This document shows positions 8,766 to 17,202 of a stretch of 64,000 bases of DNA, one piece after another. A program made the position numbers and the translations under genes. Location of the stretch: assembly GCA_965262505.1 (NCBI GenBank), contig CBDHFM010000030.1, positions 3,596,001-3,660,000 on the forward strand, in the 5' to 3' direction. The DNA comes from JACPPO01 sp965262505 (GTDB taxonomy: Bacteria; Acidobacteriota; Vicinamibacteria; Vicinamibacterales; UBA2999). The number at the start of each line of letters is the position of its first letter. Within the stretch, counting starts at the first letter, position 1. The notes beneath the pieces are model-generated. The model ran no database searches and was not told the DNA's origin. It saw only the letters and a list, made by a program, of their open reading frames with translations.

Positions 8766-8975
8766 ATGAATGAAATGAAAGAGAAGAGCCCTCGTCCATG
8801 GATCGCGTTCGTCTACGCCGGCCTGCTTGCGCTGGTCATTCCCTGGTACTGGCCGGCAGCTGATACGCGGCAGGCATGGGGATTTCCTTTCTGGTCGCTG
8901 GCGTCGCTGGGTGCGGGGTTCGCGACTTCTCTGTTTACAGCCTGGGTCTATTGGACCAGTGACGACTCGAACTGA
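8766..8975 (+). CDS. Small two-helix membrane protein, partner of sodium:solute symporter (DUF3311-like)
   Basis: 69 residues from ATG 8766 (M-N-E-M-K-E-K), chosen because the stretch upstream is polar and unlike any membrane protein. Two hydrophobic helices (about 10-26 and 38-62) are separated by P-A-A-D-T-R-Q-A-W-G-F-P-F-W. Such short proteins are known directly before SSS-family symporters. Its stop overlaps the start of the next gene (TGATG at 8973-8977), so translation is coupled. The role is probably assembly or stability of the symporter; this is inferred from position and size. Confidence 0.7.
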   Translation: MNEMKEKSPRPWIAFVYAGLLALVIPWYWPAADTRQAWGFPFWSLASLGAGFATSLFTAWVYWTSDDSN

Positions 8976-10453
8976 TGTCTGACGGTCTACCATTCGGCAT
9001 CGGAGCGTGGTTGTTCGTCGCCATCTATCTCTGTTCCCTGCTGCTAATCGGCTGGATCGGCTACAACGCACGCCGCGAAGACACCCTCCGGGATTTTTAT
9101 CTGGCGGGCCGGGGTTTCGGCTTCTTCGTGCTCTTCCTGACGCTCTACGCGACCCAGTACAGCGGCAACACTGTGTTCGGTGTAGCCGGTGCGGCCTACA
9201 GAGAGGGCTTCGGCTGGCTCATCGCTGTCTACTACATGCTGGCCATCATCGTCTGCTATCTGATCTTCGCGCCCAAGCTGTACGCGTTGTCGCGCCACGG
9301 CAGATATGTGACACCCGTGGACTTCGTACAGGAGCGTTTCGGCTCCGCGGCTCTCTCTCTGCTGGCCTCCATCGTGATGATCGTTGCACTGAACAACTAT
9401 CTGTTGGCACAGCTCATGACCATGGGGCGGCTGCTCCAAGGGTTTGCCGGTCCGTTCGGCGACGTGGCCTACAACTACGGTGTGCTCGGCATGGCGCTGA
9501 TCATGGTGATCTACGGCACCCTGGGCGGCATGCGCGCCGTCGCATGGACGGATGTCCTTCAGGGCGGTGTGCTGGTCCTGGGGTTTCTGGTCCTGCTGGC
9601 GCTGCTGTTCGCACAGTTCGGACCGCTTTCCGAGGCAACGGAAACGATTGCGGCCTCCGCGAACTTCGAGAGGGTGGCGCCGCCCGACGCGGACATGCAG
9701 CGGCAGTGGCTCAGCTACATCCTGATCGTTGGGATGGGTGGCGCACTCTATCCCCACGCTATCCAACGGATCTACGCCTCGAAGTCGAGACGGGTGTTGA
9801 ACCGGAGCATGGCCGTCATGGCGTTCCTGCCGTTTGCAACCGCGTTGGTCGCCTGCATCGCAGGCATCTATGCGCTGGCATATGTCCCGGGACTCGAAGG
9901 CGCCGAGACGGACCAGGTGCTGGCACGGATCCTGCGCATTGTCCAGGAAAGTTCCGTGATCGGCTACGGCCTGGTCGTCCTGATCTTCAGTGCGGTACTG
10001 GCTGCACTCATGTCCACGGCGGACTCGGCGATGCTCTCGATATCTTCAATGTTCACCAAGGACATCTATGGCGTCCATCTCCGCCCTGACGCGCCCGAGG
10101 CGGGGCTTACCCGGATCGGAAGACGCTGTTCCTGGATTATCCTGGGCGCGCTGGCCGTATTGGCCATTCTTCTGAAAGACCAGACCTCGCTCATCACGCT
10201 GCTCGATCGTAAGTTCGATGTGCTGGTGCAACTCGTGCCGGCGTTCATGCTCGGCATCCACTGGCCTGGATTGAAGACGGGACCGACACTGGCCGGGCTT
10301 GCCGCTGGATTGTTGGTCGCGTTATCCCTCGCCTTCGGACCTTTCGACTTCGTCGTCGCGGGCAAGGTGTGGGGCGTTCACCCCGGGCTGTACGGGTTGG
10401 CGGTGAACCTTGCAATCGCGGTGGTGGGCTCGCTGGCTCCGGCGAAATCTTGA
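8975..10453 (+). CDS. Sodium:solute symporter family protein
   Basis: 492 residues with about 13 membrane segments. Recognisable SSS-family features are F-Y-L-A-G-R-G-F-G in the first cytoplasmic loop, the long hydrophobic core around residues 45-230, and the intracellular segment after S-T-A-D-S-A-M-L-S-I-S-S-M-F-T-K-D, which is the conserved sodium-site region of the family. The substrate (organic acid, amino acid, pantothenate or similar) cannot be told from the sequence. It is translationally coupled to the small membrane protein before it. Confidence 0.87.
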   Translation: MSDGLPFGIGAWLFVAIYLCSLLLIGWIGYNARREDTLRDFYLAGRGFGFFVLFLTLYATQYSGNTVFGVAGAAYREGFGWLIAVYYMLAIIVCYLIFAPKLYALSRHGRYVTPVDFVQERFGSAALSLLASIVMIVALNNYLLAQLMTMGRLLQGFAGPFGDVAYNYGVLGMALIMVIYGTLGGMRAVAWTDVLQGGVLVLGFLVLLALLFAQFGPLSEATETIAASANFERVAPPDADMQRQWLSYILIVGMGGALYPHAIQRIYASKSRRVLNRSMAVMAFLPFATALVACIAGIYALAYVPGLEGAETDQVLARILRIVQESSVIGYGLVVLIFSAVLAALMSTADSAMLSISSMFTKDIYGVHLRPDAPEAGLTRIGRRCSWIILGALAVLAILLKDQTSLITLLDRKFDVLVQLVPAFMLGIHWPGLKTGPTLAGLAAGLLVALSLAFGPFDFVVAGKVWGVHPGLYGLAVNLAIAVVGSLAPAKS

Positions 10454-10517
10454 TTCCAGTAGTTCAGCGCTGATCCGGCGTCCAGTGGCGTGAACGGCCG
10501 GCGTTAAAGGAGTTCTT

Positions 10518-10940
10518 CTGACGCGCACCAAGACCGGTCTCTCTCTCTGCTGCGCGACGGCGCTCGTACTGACGGCGTTGTCCTGCGGAGGTGGGAACAG
10601 TCGTTCAACACCCAGCTCGCCGACCCCGACGCCCACCCCGACGCCCGCTCCGTCGACTGGCGCCACGATCACGATCACGTCGAACGGCGTGTCCCCGCGG
10701 TCGGTGACGGTCTCAGCCGACTCCCGCGTCGCGTTCGTGAACACCGACACGATCGCGCACGATATGTCGTCGGACCAGCACCCGGAGCACACGAACTGTC
10801 CGGCGATCAACCAGGTCGGATTCCTGTCAGCCGGCCAGAGCCGTCAGACGGGCAACCTCAACACCGCTGGAACCTGCGGCTTTCACGATCACAACCAGAG
10901 CACGAACACGTCTCTGCAGGGCACCATCGTCATCCAGTAG
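10518..10940 (+). CDS. Cupredoxin-like lipoprotein (probable CTG start)
   Basis: 140 residues if started at CTG 10518. It is preceded by AAAGGAG (10506-10512) at suitable distance. This start gives T-R-T-K-T-G-L-S-L-C-C-A-T-A-L-V-L-T-A-L-S-C, a textbook lipoprotein signal with a Cys lipobox. The first conventional in-frame start (TTG 10578) would delete most of that signal. After a Ser/Pro/Thr linker comes a small beta-sandwich domain with I-A-H-D-M-S-S-D, a Cys in H-T-N-C-P and C-G-F-H-D-H-N, plausible copper ligands of a plastocyanin-like fold. The non-AUG start is inferred from RBS spacing and the signal peptide only. Confidence 0.65.
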   Translation: MTRTKTGLSLCCATALVLTALSCGGGNSRSTPSSPTPTPTPTPAPSTGATITITSNGVSPRSVTVSADSRVAFVNTDTIAHDMSSDQHPEHTNCPAINQVGFLSAGQSRQTGNLNTAGTCGFHDHNQSTNTSLQGTIVIQ

Positions 10941-11196
10941 CTTGGGGGGGGGTAGGATTTCTTCGAGTGGCCGTCATCTTGAATAAGGAGCGGGTCGCGC
11001 TAGTGATTCGCAATTCGTGACTCGAAATCGCGGGTTGCGTAGGGCTGATTACAAGCCCCTGACCCTCGGAATCGTAAGTTCGGCGACGGAATGTGGCGTT
11101 TTCGAAGCGGCGCCGGCCGCGTAAGGGGAGGTCGGCGGCGTCCGTTCCGGAGGGCACCGCGTCCCCGGGCAAAGTTCTCCAAGGAAATCATCCTGC
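10941..11196. other. Intergenic stretch between cupredoxin lipoprotein and DUF1800 gene
   Basis: About 256 bases without a convincing gene. It holds a run of Gs soon after the lipoprotein stop (near 10945). No clear promoter or terminator is recognised. Arginine-rich open frames crossing it look like shadows. Confidence 0.4.
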
Positions 11197-12657
11197 ATGG
11201 CGCTAGACAACTGGCAGGTCGACCATCTATTGCGGCGGGCCGCATTCGGCCCCGATGCCGCCGACGTGCTCCGCTTTGCCGACACGCCCATCTCCACCGT
11301 TGCCGCGTACCTGGTCGACTACGAGCAGCAGCCCGACGATGTCGACGCGAAGATCGGCGGGAGTGCGTACGTGGGGGTCACCGTACGCGGCGAGTTCTCG
11401 CCGAACACCCGTATCGACCATGCCCGCCAGCGATGGTTGTTCCGGATGGTGCATTCCCGGCGCCCGCTCCAGGAGAAGATGGCGCTGTTCTGGCACAACC
11501 ATTTCGCGACGGCGTACACCAAGGTCGCGGGGGGCGTCGGGCCCCTCCAGAGCACCAAGATGATGGCGCTCAAGGCCGGCGAGCTTCCGGGGCCACAGGG
11601 TCAGATCGAGCTGTTCCGGCAGCATGCCCTCGGCAATTTCCGGAACCTGCTGATCGAGGTCGCAAGAGATCCCGCGATGGTCGTGTGGCTCGACGGCCTG
11701 ACGAACTTTCGCCGGAAGCCTCAGGAGAATTTCGGCCGCGAGATCATGGAGTTGTTCACGTTCGGCGTGGGCAATTACACCGAGGAGGATGTGTACGCGG
11801 CGGCCCGTGTGTTCACCGGCTGGAACCTGCGCAAGGCCACCGACGGCCGCAACAACGATCCCGCGACCTATTTCGAGTTCTTCTACAATCCGAACCAGCA
11901 CGATACGACGGCCAAGACGTTCACGTTTCCGATTTACGGCAACGGCGGGCTGACGATTCCTGCGCGGTCGGCAGCCGACGGCATGCAGGACGGCATCGAT
12001 TTCATCACGGCGCTTGCGCTTCATCTCGAAACAGCGCGCCGACTGGCCCGGAAACTGTGGAACTTCTTCGTCAGCGAACTGGACGCGCCCGATCCGGCAT
12101 TCGTCGAGGCGGTGGCCGCCGAGTATCTCCGCAACGGCTCGGAGATGAAGCCGGTGGTCAGGTACATCCTCGGCTCGTCGTGGTTCCTCGATCCCGGACG
12201 GACCCATGCGCGCTATTCGTGGCCCGTCGAGTTCGTCGTGCGCGCGATTCGCGAGGTCGGCTGGGACGGCTTTTCGGTGGGTGCCGCCGGAACCCCGCTG
12301 GCCAACATGGGGCAAACCTTGCTCGAGCCGCCAGACGTAGCCGGGTGGAATCTGGGACAAGGATGGTTTTCGACGGGCGCGATGCTCGCGCGTATGAACT
12401 TCGCGACGACGCTTACGGCCAACCAGCGATTCAATCTCGCGCGGGCGGCGGCACCTCATCGCGGGAGGCCGGATGACCTGCTGGACTTCTTCCTGGAGCG
12501 GCTGTCGCCGTCTCCCTACGACTTCGCGCAGTACAGCGAGCTGCTGGCGTACCTGGGGGCGGGCGGGGCGTGGACCGGTTTGGACACGCAACTCAACGCC
12601 AAGGCTGCGGGCCTGGTGAAGCTGATCGTCGGCTCCTCCGACTACCAGTTCGTCTGA
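11197..12657 (+). CDS. DUF1800 family protein
   Basis: 486 residues beginning M-A-L-D-N-W-Q-V-D-H-L-L-R-R-A-A-F-G-P, the typical DUF1800 opening. Conserved family blocks follow: K-M-A-L-F-W-H-N-H-F-A-T, N-F-G-R-E-I-M-E-L-F-T-F-G-V-G-N-Y-T-E-E-D-V, A-R-V-F-T-G-W and P-P-D-V-A-G-W-N. No signal peptide is evident. DUF1800 genes are regularly followed by a DUF1501 gene, as here (13-base gap), and the pair is assumed to act together on an exported substrate, but the biochemical role is not known. The family call is firm, the function unknown. Confidence 0.9.
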   Translation: MALDNWQVDHLLRRAAFGPDAADVLRFADTPISTVAAYLVDYEQQPDDVDAKIGGSAYVGVTVRGEFSPNTRIDHARQRWLFRMVHSRRPLQEKMALFWHNHFATAYTKVAGGVGPLQSTKMMALKAGELPGPQGQIELFRQHALGNFRNLLIEVARDPAMVVWLDGLTNFRRKPQENFGREIMELFTFGVGNYTEEDVYAAARVFTGWNLRKATDGRNNDPATYFEFFYNPNQHDTTAKTFTFPIYGNGGLTIPARSAADGMQDGIDFITALALHLETARRLARKLWNFFVSELDAPDPAFVEAVAAEYLRNGSEMKPVVRYILGSSWFLDPGRTHARYSWPVEFVVRAIREVGWDGFSVGAAGTPLANMGQTLLEPPDVAGWNLGQGWFSTGAMLARMNFATTLTANQRFNLARAAAPHRGRPDDLLDFFLERLSPSPYDFAQYSELLAYLGAGGAWTGLDTQLNAKAAGLVKLIVGSSDYQFV

Positions 12658-12670
12658 GGGACACTCGCAC

Positions 12671-13936
12671 ATGACCAAGCTTGGGCGACGAGAATTCATT
12701 CGTGACGGTGTTGCCGCATTCACCGTCAGCTTTGCCGCCCCCGCGTTTCTAAGCGAGGTCGCACTTGCTCAGGGCTCCCGCAGTCGCAGCCTTGTCGTGG
12801 TGTATCTCGGCGGCGGCAACGACGCGCTGAGCACCGTTGTGCCCTACCTGGACCCGTTCTATTTCAGCCGGCGGCCCGCGCTTGCGATTCCGGCCGGGCA
12901 AGTGTTGCAGATTGGCAGCGACACCAGCGGGAGGGCCCTCGGCTTCCACCCTCGGCTCACCGGCCTGCACGAGATATTCAACCAGGGGCGACTTGCGGTC
13001 GTGCAGCGTACCGGCTACGCGAACTCGAGCCGCTCCCACTTCGAGGGCACCGACATCTGGGGCACGGCGGATCCGATCTCGCCTTCCGGCGTCGGCTGGC
13101 TCGGCCGCTACCTCGACACGCTGCCGTCGCCCGTCGATGCGCTCGCCGGATGGAATGCAACGAAGACCACGCCGCGGGCGCTGACAGCGCGAACCGTCTC
13201 GGTGCCGTCCATTCCGAACGCGGGGATCTACAGCCTGTCGAGTCCGAACGGCACGGCCGAAGCCCTGAACGAGCGCAATGCCGCCACGCGCATGGCCGCG
13301 TACGCACCCTCGGACCGGCCGCACCTCTCTTTCGTGAATGGGGCGTTGCTCGGGGCGCTCGACACGCTTGACCGCGTGGCGCTGGTCAACGCTTACATGC
13401 CATCCGTCGCGTATCCGACCGACGGTTTCGGGCAGGCGCTTCGCACCGTGGCTGGCTCGATCGCCGGCGGGATCGGCACGCGCGTCTACTGGGTGCAGAC
13501 CGGCGGCTTTGACACCCACGCGAACCAGGGAGCCGCCGGTGCCGGGGCCTATGCCAACCTGATGGGCACGTTCAGTGACGGGCTCCTCGCCTTTTACAGC
13601 GACCTGCAGAATCAGGGGCTGCTGAACGACACGCTGGTGCTTCAGTTTTCGGAGTTCGGCCGGCGCGTCAGCGAGAACGGGAGCCAGGGCACGGACCACG
13701 GCGCGGCCGGCATGATGATGGCGATGGGCGGCAGCGTTCGCGGCGGCATCTACGGCACCGCCGCATCGCTCGACACCGACGCGACCAATCCGACCCTTGA
13801 GAACAACGGCAGGGACGTAAAGCACGAAACCGACTTCCGGGCCGTCTACGCAAAGGTGCTCGACGGCTGGCTCGGGACCGACTCGGTTGCCATCCTGGGC
13901 GACGATTTCCGCGCGAACGCTCCGGCTATCGTTTAG
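12671..13936 (+). CDS. DUF1501 family protein with Tat-type signal
   Basis: 421 residues. The N-terminus G-R-R-E-F-I-R-D-G followed by a hydrophobic stretch to A-L-A-Q is a twin-arginine type signal. The body carries the DUF1501 pattern: L-V-V-V-Y-L-G-G-G-N-D-A-L-S-T-V-V-P, Q-T-G-G-F-D-T-H and F-S-E-F-G-R-R. These resemble the metal-binding loops of the alkaline-phosphatase/sulfatase superfamily to which DUF1501 is related. It lies 13 bases after the DUF1800 gene. Its TAG stop (13934-13936) takes its last base from the adjoining ISAzo13-type element, so the original C-terminus may differ slightly, but the end looks near complete. Confidence 0.88.
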   Translation: MTKLGRREFIRDGVAAFTVSFAAPAFLSEVALAQGSRSRSLVVVYLGGGNDALSTVVPYLDPFYFSRRPALAIPAGQVLQIGSDTSGRALGFHPRLTGLHEIFNQGRLAVVQRTGYANSSRSHFEGTDIWGTADPISPSGVGWLGRYLDTLPSPVDALAGWNATKTTPRALTARTVSVPSIPNAGIYSLSSPNGTAEALNERNAATRMAAYAPSDRPHLSFVNGALLGALDTLDRVALVNAYMPSVAYPTDGFGQALRTVAGSIAGGIGTRVYWVQTGGFDTHANQGAAGAGAYANLMGTFSDGLLAFYSDLQNQGLLNDTLVLQFSEFGRRVSENGSQGTDHGAAGMMMAMGGSVRGGIYGTAASLDTDATNPTLENNGRDVKHETDFRAVYAKVLDGWLGTDSVAILGDDFRANAPAIV

Positions 13937-15238
13937 AGCCTGTAAGGAAATAACTGCTTGTACTGTTGATCGGCGAGTAGTACGCTGCGCCCGTGGAGGT
14001 GGCCACCCTGCGGGCAAAGCATGCAGCGCTGGCGCCCGTGCTCACGGAGCGATCGCGCCGGGTGTGGGCGGCGACTGAGGCCCAGGCGATCGGTTATGGC
14101 GGCACGGCGCTGGTCGCCCGAGCCACGGGTATCGCGACATCGACCATCCAGCGCGGTTTGCGTGAATTGACGGCGGACGAGCCGCTCGCGGGCGGCCGGA
14201 CGCGAAGGGCGGGCGGCGGCCGCAAGCGCGCGATCGATCTCGACGCGACGCTGCTGCGCGATTTGGATGCGTTGGTTGAGCCGACCGCCCCCGGCGATCC
14301 CGACTCGCCGCTGCGGTGGACGTGCCAGAGCGCACGGACGTTGGCGGTGGCGCTCGACGGTCTGGGCCACCGCGTCAGCCACACGGTGGTCGCCGAGTTG
14401 TTGCACGGACTGGGCTACAGCCTGCAGGGCAACGCCAAGACTCGTGAGGGCCGCCAGCATGTCGATCGGGACGCGCAGTTTCGGTACATCGCCCGGCGCG
14501 TGCGACGCGCGCAACGGCAACAGCAGCCGACGATTTCGGTGGACACCAAGAAGAAGGAGCTGGTCGGCGCGTTCAAGAACGCGGGCCGCACCTGGCGCCC
14601 GGCGAAGACGCCGCAGCGGGTACAGGTCCACGACTTCGTGATCCCGGCCACCGCCACCACGGGCGGGAAGGCCATTCCGTATGGCATCTACGATCTGCAT
14701 CGCAACGAAGGCTGGGTGCGTGTCGGGATCGATCACGACACCGCGAGCTTCGCGGTACGGTCGATCCAGCGTTGGTGGCAGCACATGGGTCGCCCGGCGT
14801 ATCGACAAGCCCAGTCGCTGTTGATCACGGCGGATGCAGGCGGGAGCAACGGGGCGCGCCTCCGGTTGTGGAAGTGGGAACTGCCGCGTCTGGCCAATCG
14901 GACGGGCTTGGTGATCACGGTCTGTCACTTTCCGCCGGGTACGAGCAAGTGGAACAAGATCGAGCATCGGGTGTTCTCGCACATCGCGATGAATTGGCGC
15001 GGCACCCCACTCGTCGACTTGGCCACGATCGTGAGCCTCATTGGCTCGACGCACAGTCGGTCCGGACTCCGCGTTCGGTCGGAACTCGACCGCGGCCCAT
15101 ACCCGGGTGGCATCACCGTCACCGATGCGCAGCTGGCGACGGTACGCCTCGAGCGGCATCGCTTTCACGGCGACTGGAACTACACGATCCATCCCGCTGC
15201 TCCGAGAACACAAAAGTCAGTAATTGTCTGACAAGCCC
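13936..15238 (+). mobile_element. ISAzo13-type insertion sequence, copy 1
   Basis: 1303 bp element carrying one transposase gene. Imperfect terminal inverted repeats are GAGCCTGTAAGGAAATAACTG at the left and, read inward, GGGCTTGTCAGACAATTACTG at the right (15 of 21 match). The left flank is TTA, the right flank TAA. A copy of exactly the same length and protein sequence lies inverted at 17202-18504, so movement was recent. The ends are placed by comparing the two copies. Confidence 0.85.
13993..15231 (+). CDS. ISAzo13 family transposase (copy 1)
   Basis: 412 residues from GTG 13993. An N-terminal helix-turn-helix region (A-T-G-I-A-T-S-T-I-Q-R-G-L, about 40-60) is followed by an RNase H-like DDE core. 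Acidic positions are visible in I-S-V-D-T-K-K-K-E, L-L-I-T-A-D-A-G-G-S-N-G and S-K-W-N-K-I-E-H-R, the pattern of the Rhodopirellula-type DDE transposases (ISAzo13). It is intact, with no stop or frameshift, and its translation is identical to the second copy. Confidence 0.9.
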   Translation: MEVATLRAKHAALAPVLTERSRRVWAATEAQAIGYGGTALVARATGIATSTIQRGLRELTADEPLAGGRTRRAGGGRKRAIDLDATLLRDLDALVEPTAPGDPDSPLRWTCQSARTLAVALDGLGHRVSHTVVAELLHGLGYSLQGNAKTREGRQHVDRDAQFRYIARRVRRAQRQQQPTISVDTKKKELVGAFKNAGRTWRPAKTPQRVQVHDFVIPATATTGGKAIPYGIYDLHRNEGWVRVGIDHDTASFAVRSIQRWWQHMGRPAYRQAQSLLITADAGGSNGARLRLWKWELPRLANRTGLVITVCHFPPGTSKWNKIEHRVFSHIAMNWRGTPLVDLATIVSLIGSTHSRSGLRVRSELDRGPYPGGITVTDAQLATVRLERHRFHGDWNYTIHPAAPRTQKSVIV

Positions 15239-15285
15239 TAAGGTTTGCGGTGAGATAGTGGAGGCGACGGGCAGTGGCGCCGTGT

Positions 15286-15342
15286 GCGAAGAAAAAGCCG
15301 TTCTTCAAGGTTACGTTATGGCTTTGTTCGGAGTCACATGGC
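15286..15342 (+). repeat. Dispersed repeat fragment, copy A
   Basis: Two blocks match 60794-60867 on the other strand: 15286-15309 (24 bases, 3 mismatches) and 15318-15342 (25 bases, 2 mismatches), in the same order but with a shorter gap here. It lies between the IS end and the pseudouridine synthase gene. It is probably a remnant of a repeated element; no gene is recognised. Confidence 0.5.
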
Positions 15343-15364
15343 GGCGCTGCCCGAGCGGCAGCTG

Positions 15365-16081
15365 TTACGAAAGATCCATCAGGTCCTTGAGGTCACGCGG
15401 TGCCGGTGCCTCGAGTTGCAGAGGATCGCGTGTCACCGGATGCGGCAGGGTCAGACGCCAGGCGTGCAGCGCCTGACGGGTCAGCGCCGGATGCGCCTCA
15501 CCGTATGACGCGTCGCCCGCGACCGGCCACCCGCGCGCGGCCAGATGCACGCGGATCTGATGCGTGCGTCCGGTCACCAGCTCACAACGGACAAGTGAGT
15601 AGCCATTCACGGTCGAGAGCACCTCGTAGTCTGTCTGGCTGTGCTGACCGTTTGCCGTCACGACCACCCGGCGGCGGTCCTCGGGACTCCGGGCGAGCGG
15701 CAGCGCGATCGAGCCACGCGTCGGCGTCGGCGTGCCGCGCACGATCGCGAGGTATTCTTTCCTCACCCTGCCGGCCGCCGCGTCGCACTGGATCTGTGCG
15801 TGCAGTGCGGGCCCAAGCGCCACGAGCACCAGCCCAGACGTATCCTTGTCGAGCCGTGTGACGATGCTCGGCTCGACGCCGGCGCGGCCGCGCACGTGCC
15901 AGAGCAGGCCGTTGAGCAGGGTCCCCGACCAGTTCTTGTAGGTAGGGTGCACCACCATGCCGGGCGGTTTGTCGATGGCGATGACCGAGTCATCTTCGTA
16001 GACGACCGCGACGTGCAGCGCTTCCGCCTCGGGCCGCGGGCGTCTAATGACTGATTGAATCGGCAGGCCTTTTTCAGGCAT
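15365..16081 (-). CDS. RluA-family RNA pseudouridine synthase
   Basis: 238 residues. The catalytic block T-R-L-D-K-D-T-S-G-L-V-L holds the universal aspartate that attacks the uridine. D-K-P-P-G-M-V-V-H-P and T-G-R-T-H-Q-I-R-V-H are the other signature motifs of the RluA/RluC/RluD group. No N-terminal S4 domain is present, and the protein is short, so it is closer to the RluA/TruC-like minimal type. It probably modifies 23S rRNA or tRNA; which site cannot be told. It is divergent from msrA with 10 bases between starts, and lies inside the segment bracketed by the two ISAzo13 copies. Confidence 0.87.
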   Translation of the reverse strand: MPEKGLPIQSVIRRPRPEAEALHVAVVYEDDSVIAIDKPPGMVVHPTYKNWSGTLLNGLLWHVRGRAGVEPSIVTRLDKDTSGLVLVALGPALHAQIQCDAAAGRVRKEYLAIVRGTPTPTRGSIALPLARSPEDRRRVVVTANGQHSQTDYEVLSTVNGYSLVRCELVTGRTHQIRVHLAARGWPVAGDASYGEAHPALTRQALHAWRLTLPHPVTRDPLQLEAPAPRDLKDLMDLS

Positions 16082-16091
16082 TGTTTACGGT

Positions 16092-16742
16092 ATGACGGTT
16101 TCGAGTTCGCTCAAGGTTCGTTTGCCGCGTCCGGATGACGCCTTGCCGGGCCGTCCCGACCCGATGCCGATTCCCGGCGAGCATTTCGTCAACGGGCATC
16201 CCTTGACGCCGCCATTTCCGACCGGCCTCGAGCAGGCGGTCTTCGGCATGGGCTGCTTCTGGGGGGCGGAGCGGAAGTTCTGGGAGGCGCCGGGCGTCTA
16301 TTCGACGGCCGTGGGCTACGCGGGCGGGTACACGCCGAACCCGACATACAGAGAAGTCTGCTCGGGAATGACCGGACACACGGAAGTGATCCTCGTCGTC
16401 TTCGATCCAGCGCAGACATCGTTCGACGCGATGTTGCAGATGTTCTGGGAGAACCACGATCCGACCCAGGGGATGGGGCAGGGCAATGATGTCGGCACGC
16501 AGTACCGGTCGGCGGTGTACACGTACTCCGCTGATCAGAAAAGGGCCGCCGACTCCACGCGCGCTGCGTTTCAGGATCGTCTCACGGCCGCTGGTTTCGA
16601 TCGGATCACGACGGAGATCGCGGACGCGCCGCCGTTTTATTACGCCGAGGACTATCACCAGCAGTACCTTGCCAAGAATCCCGGCGGCTACTGCGGTATG
16701 GGTGGCACCGGCGTGAGCTGTCCGGTGGGCATCAAAGCCTGA
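16092..16742 (+). CDS. msrA: Peptide-methionine (S)-S-oxide reductase MsrA
   Basis: 216 residues. G-M-G-C-F-W-G-A-E holds the catalytic cysteine of MsrA. Y-A-G-G-Y-T-P-N-P-T-Y-R-E-V-C-S-G-M-T-G-H-T-E and Q-G-N-D-V-G-T-Q-Y-R-S are further family hallmarks. C-terminal Y-C-G-M-G-G-T-G-V-S-C-P holds recycling cysteines. The enzyme reduces methionine S-sulfoxide in proteins using thioredoxin. An extension of about 45 residues before the core is longer than in the shortest forms and lacks a clear signal peptide, so the protein is probably cytoplasmic. Confidence 0.93.
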   Translation: MTVSSSLKVRLPRPDDALPGRPDPMPIPGEHFVNGHPLTPPFPTGLEQAVFGMGCFWGAERKFWEAPGVYSTAVGYAGGYTPNPTYREVCSGMTGHTEVILVVFDPAQTSFDAMLQMFWENHDPTQGMGQGNDVGTQYRSAVYTYSADQKRAADSTRAAFQDRLTAAGFDRITTEIADAPPFYYAEDYHQQYLAKNPGGYCGMGGTGVSCPVGIKA

Positions 16743-16746
16743 ACGA

Positions 16747-16752
16747 TATAAT
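16747..16752 (+). promoter_or_regulatory. Perfect -10 box (TATAAT), probable leaderless start
   Basis: TATAAT ends six bases before the ATG at 16759, with no Shine-Dalgarno in the gap. A transcript would start at about the A of the ATG. No convincing -35 is visible because the sequence upstream is still msrA. Confidence 0.45.
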
Positions 16753-16758
16753 TCCGCG

Positions 16759-17202
16759 ATGGGCAAAGTTACATATGCGAACACACCGGACCGGATCGAT
16801 CAGGCGGAGATCCGCGCGTCGCACGGTGTCAGGCTCGTCGGCGAGGTTGAGGAGGGAACCGGTGTCAACGCGTTGCCCGGCGGCGTGTATGGCTATACCT
16901 ACTCGCCCGGCCTGACGAACGCGCCGCTCTTCGCGGCAAGGCGCTACCGCAGCTACGAGACGCACAAGTTGACGAGCGGCGAGGTCTTCGTGATCGCGTA
17001 TGCGGACGCCGACACGGCGCGGCAAATTGCGTCGGCCTCCGTAGACGTGACTGTTCTCGCGCATCCTGAGCCCAGCCCGGACGCCGGCGTCATCGTGAAG
17101 ATCCCCTATTCCCGGATCCGCCGGCACCGCCAAATCGCGGCACCCAACCAGGACGGTTTTACGGTGATGGTCGCGCCCGTTCCCGACCTCGTGGGCGGTT
17201 AG
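16759..17202 (+). CDS. Conserved-looking hypothetical protein, unknown
   Basis: 147 residues, soluble, no signal peptide or membrane segment. It reads as a mixed alpha/beta domain (V-R-L-V-G-E-V-E-E-G-T-G-V-N, G-E-V-F-V-I-A-Y-A-D-A-D-T-A, V-D-V-T-V-L-A-H-P-E-P). No family recognised. It follows msrA by 16 bases but has its own -10-like box. The stop TAG (17200-17202) borrows its final G from the ISAzo13 copy that begins at 17202, so the gene could have lost a short tail. Confidence 0.6.
   Translation: MGKVTYANTPDRIDQAEIRASHGVRLVGEVEEGTGVNALPGGVYGYTYSPGLTNAPLFAARRYRSYETHKLTSGEVFVIAYADADTARQIASASVDVTVLAHPEPSPDAGVIVKIPYSRIRRHRQIAAPNQDGFTVMVAPVPDLVGG

Noticed and set aside
11227..12723. A 498-codon minus-strand frame opposite the DUF1800 gene
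   Set aside because: His/Arg-rich composition with no family features; the DUF1800 frame has all conserved blocks.
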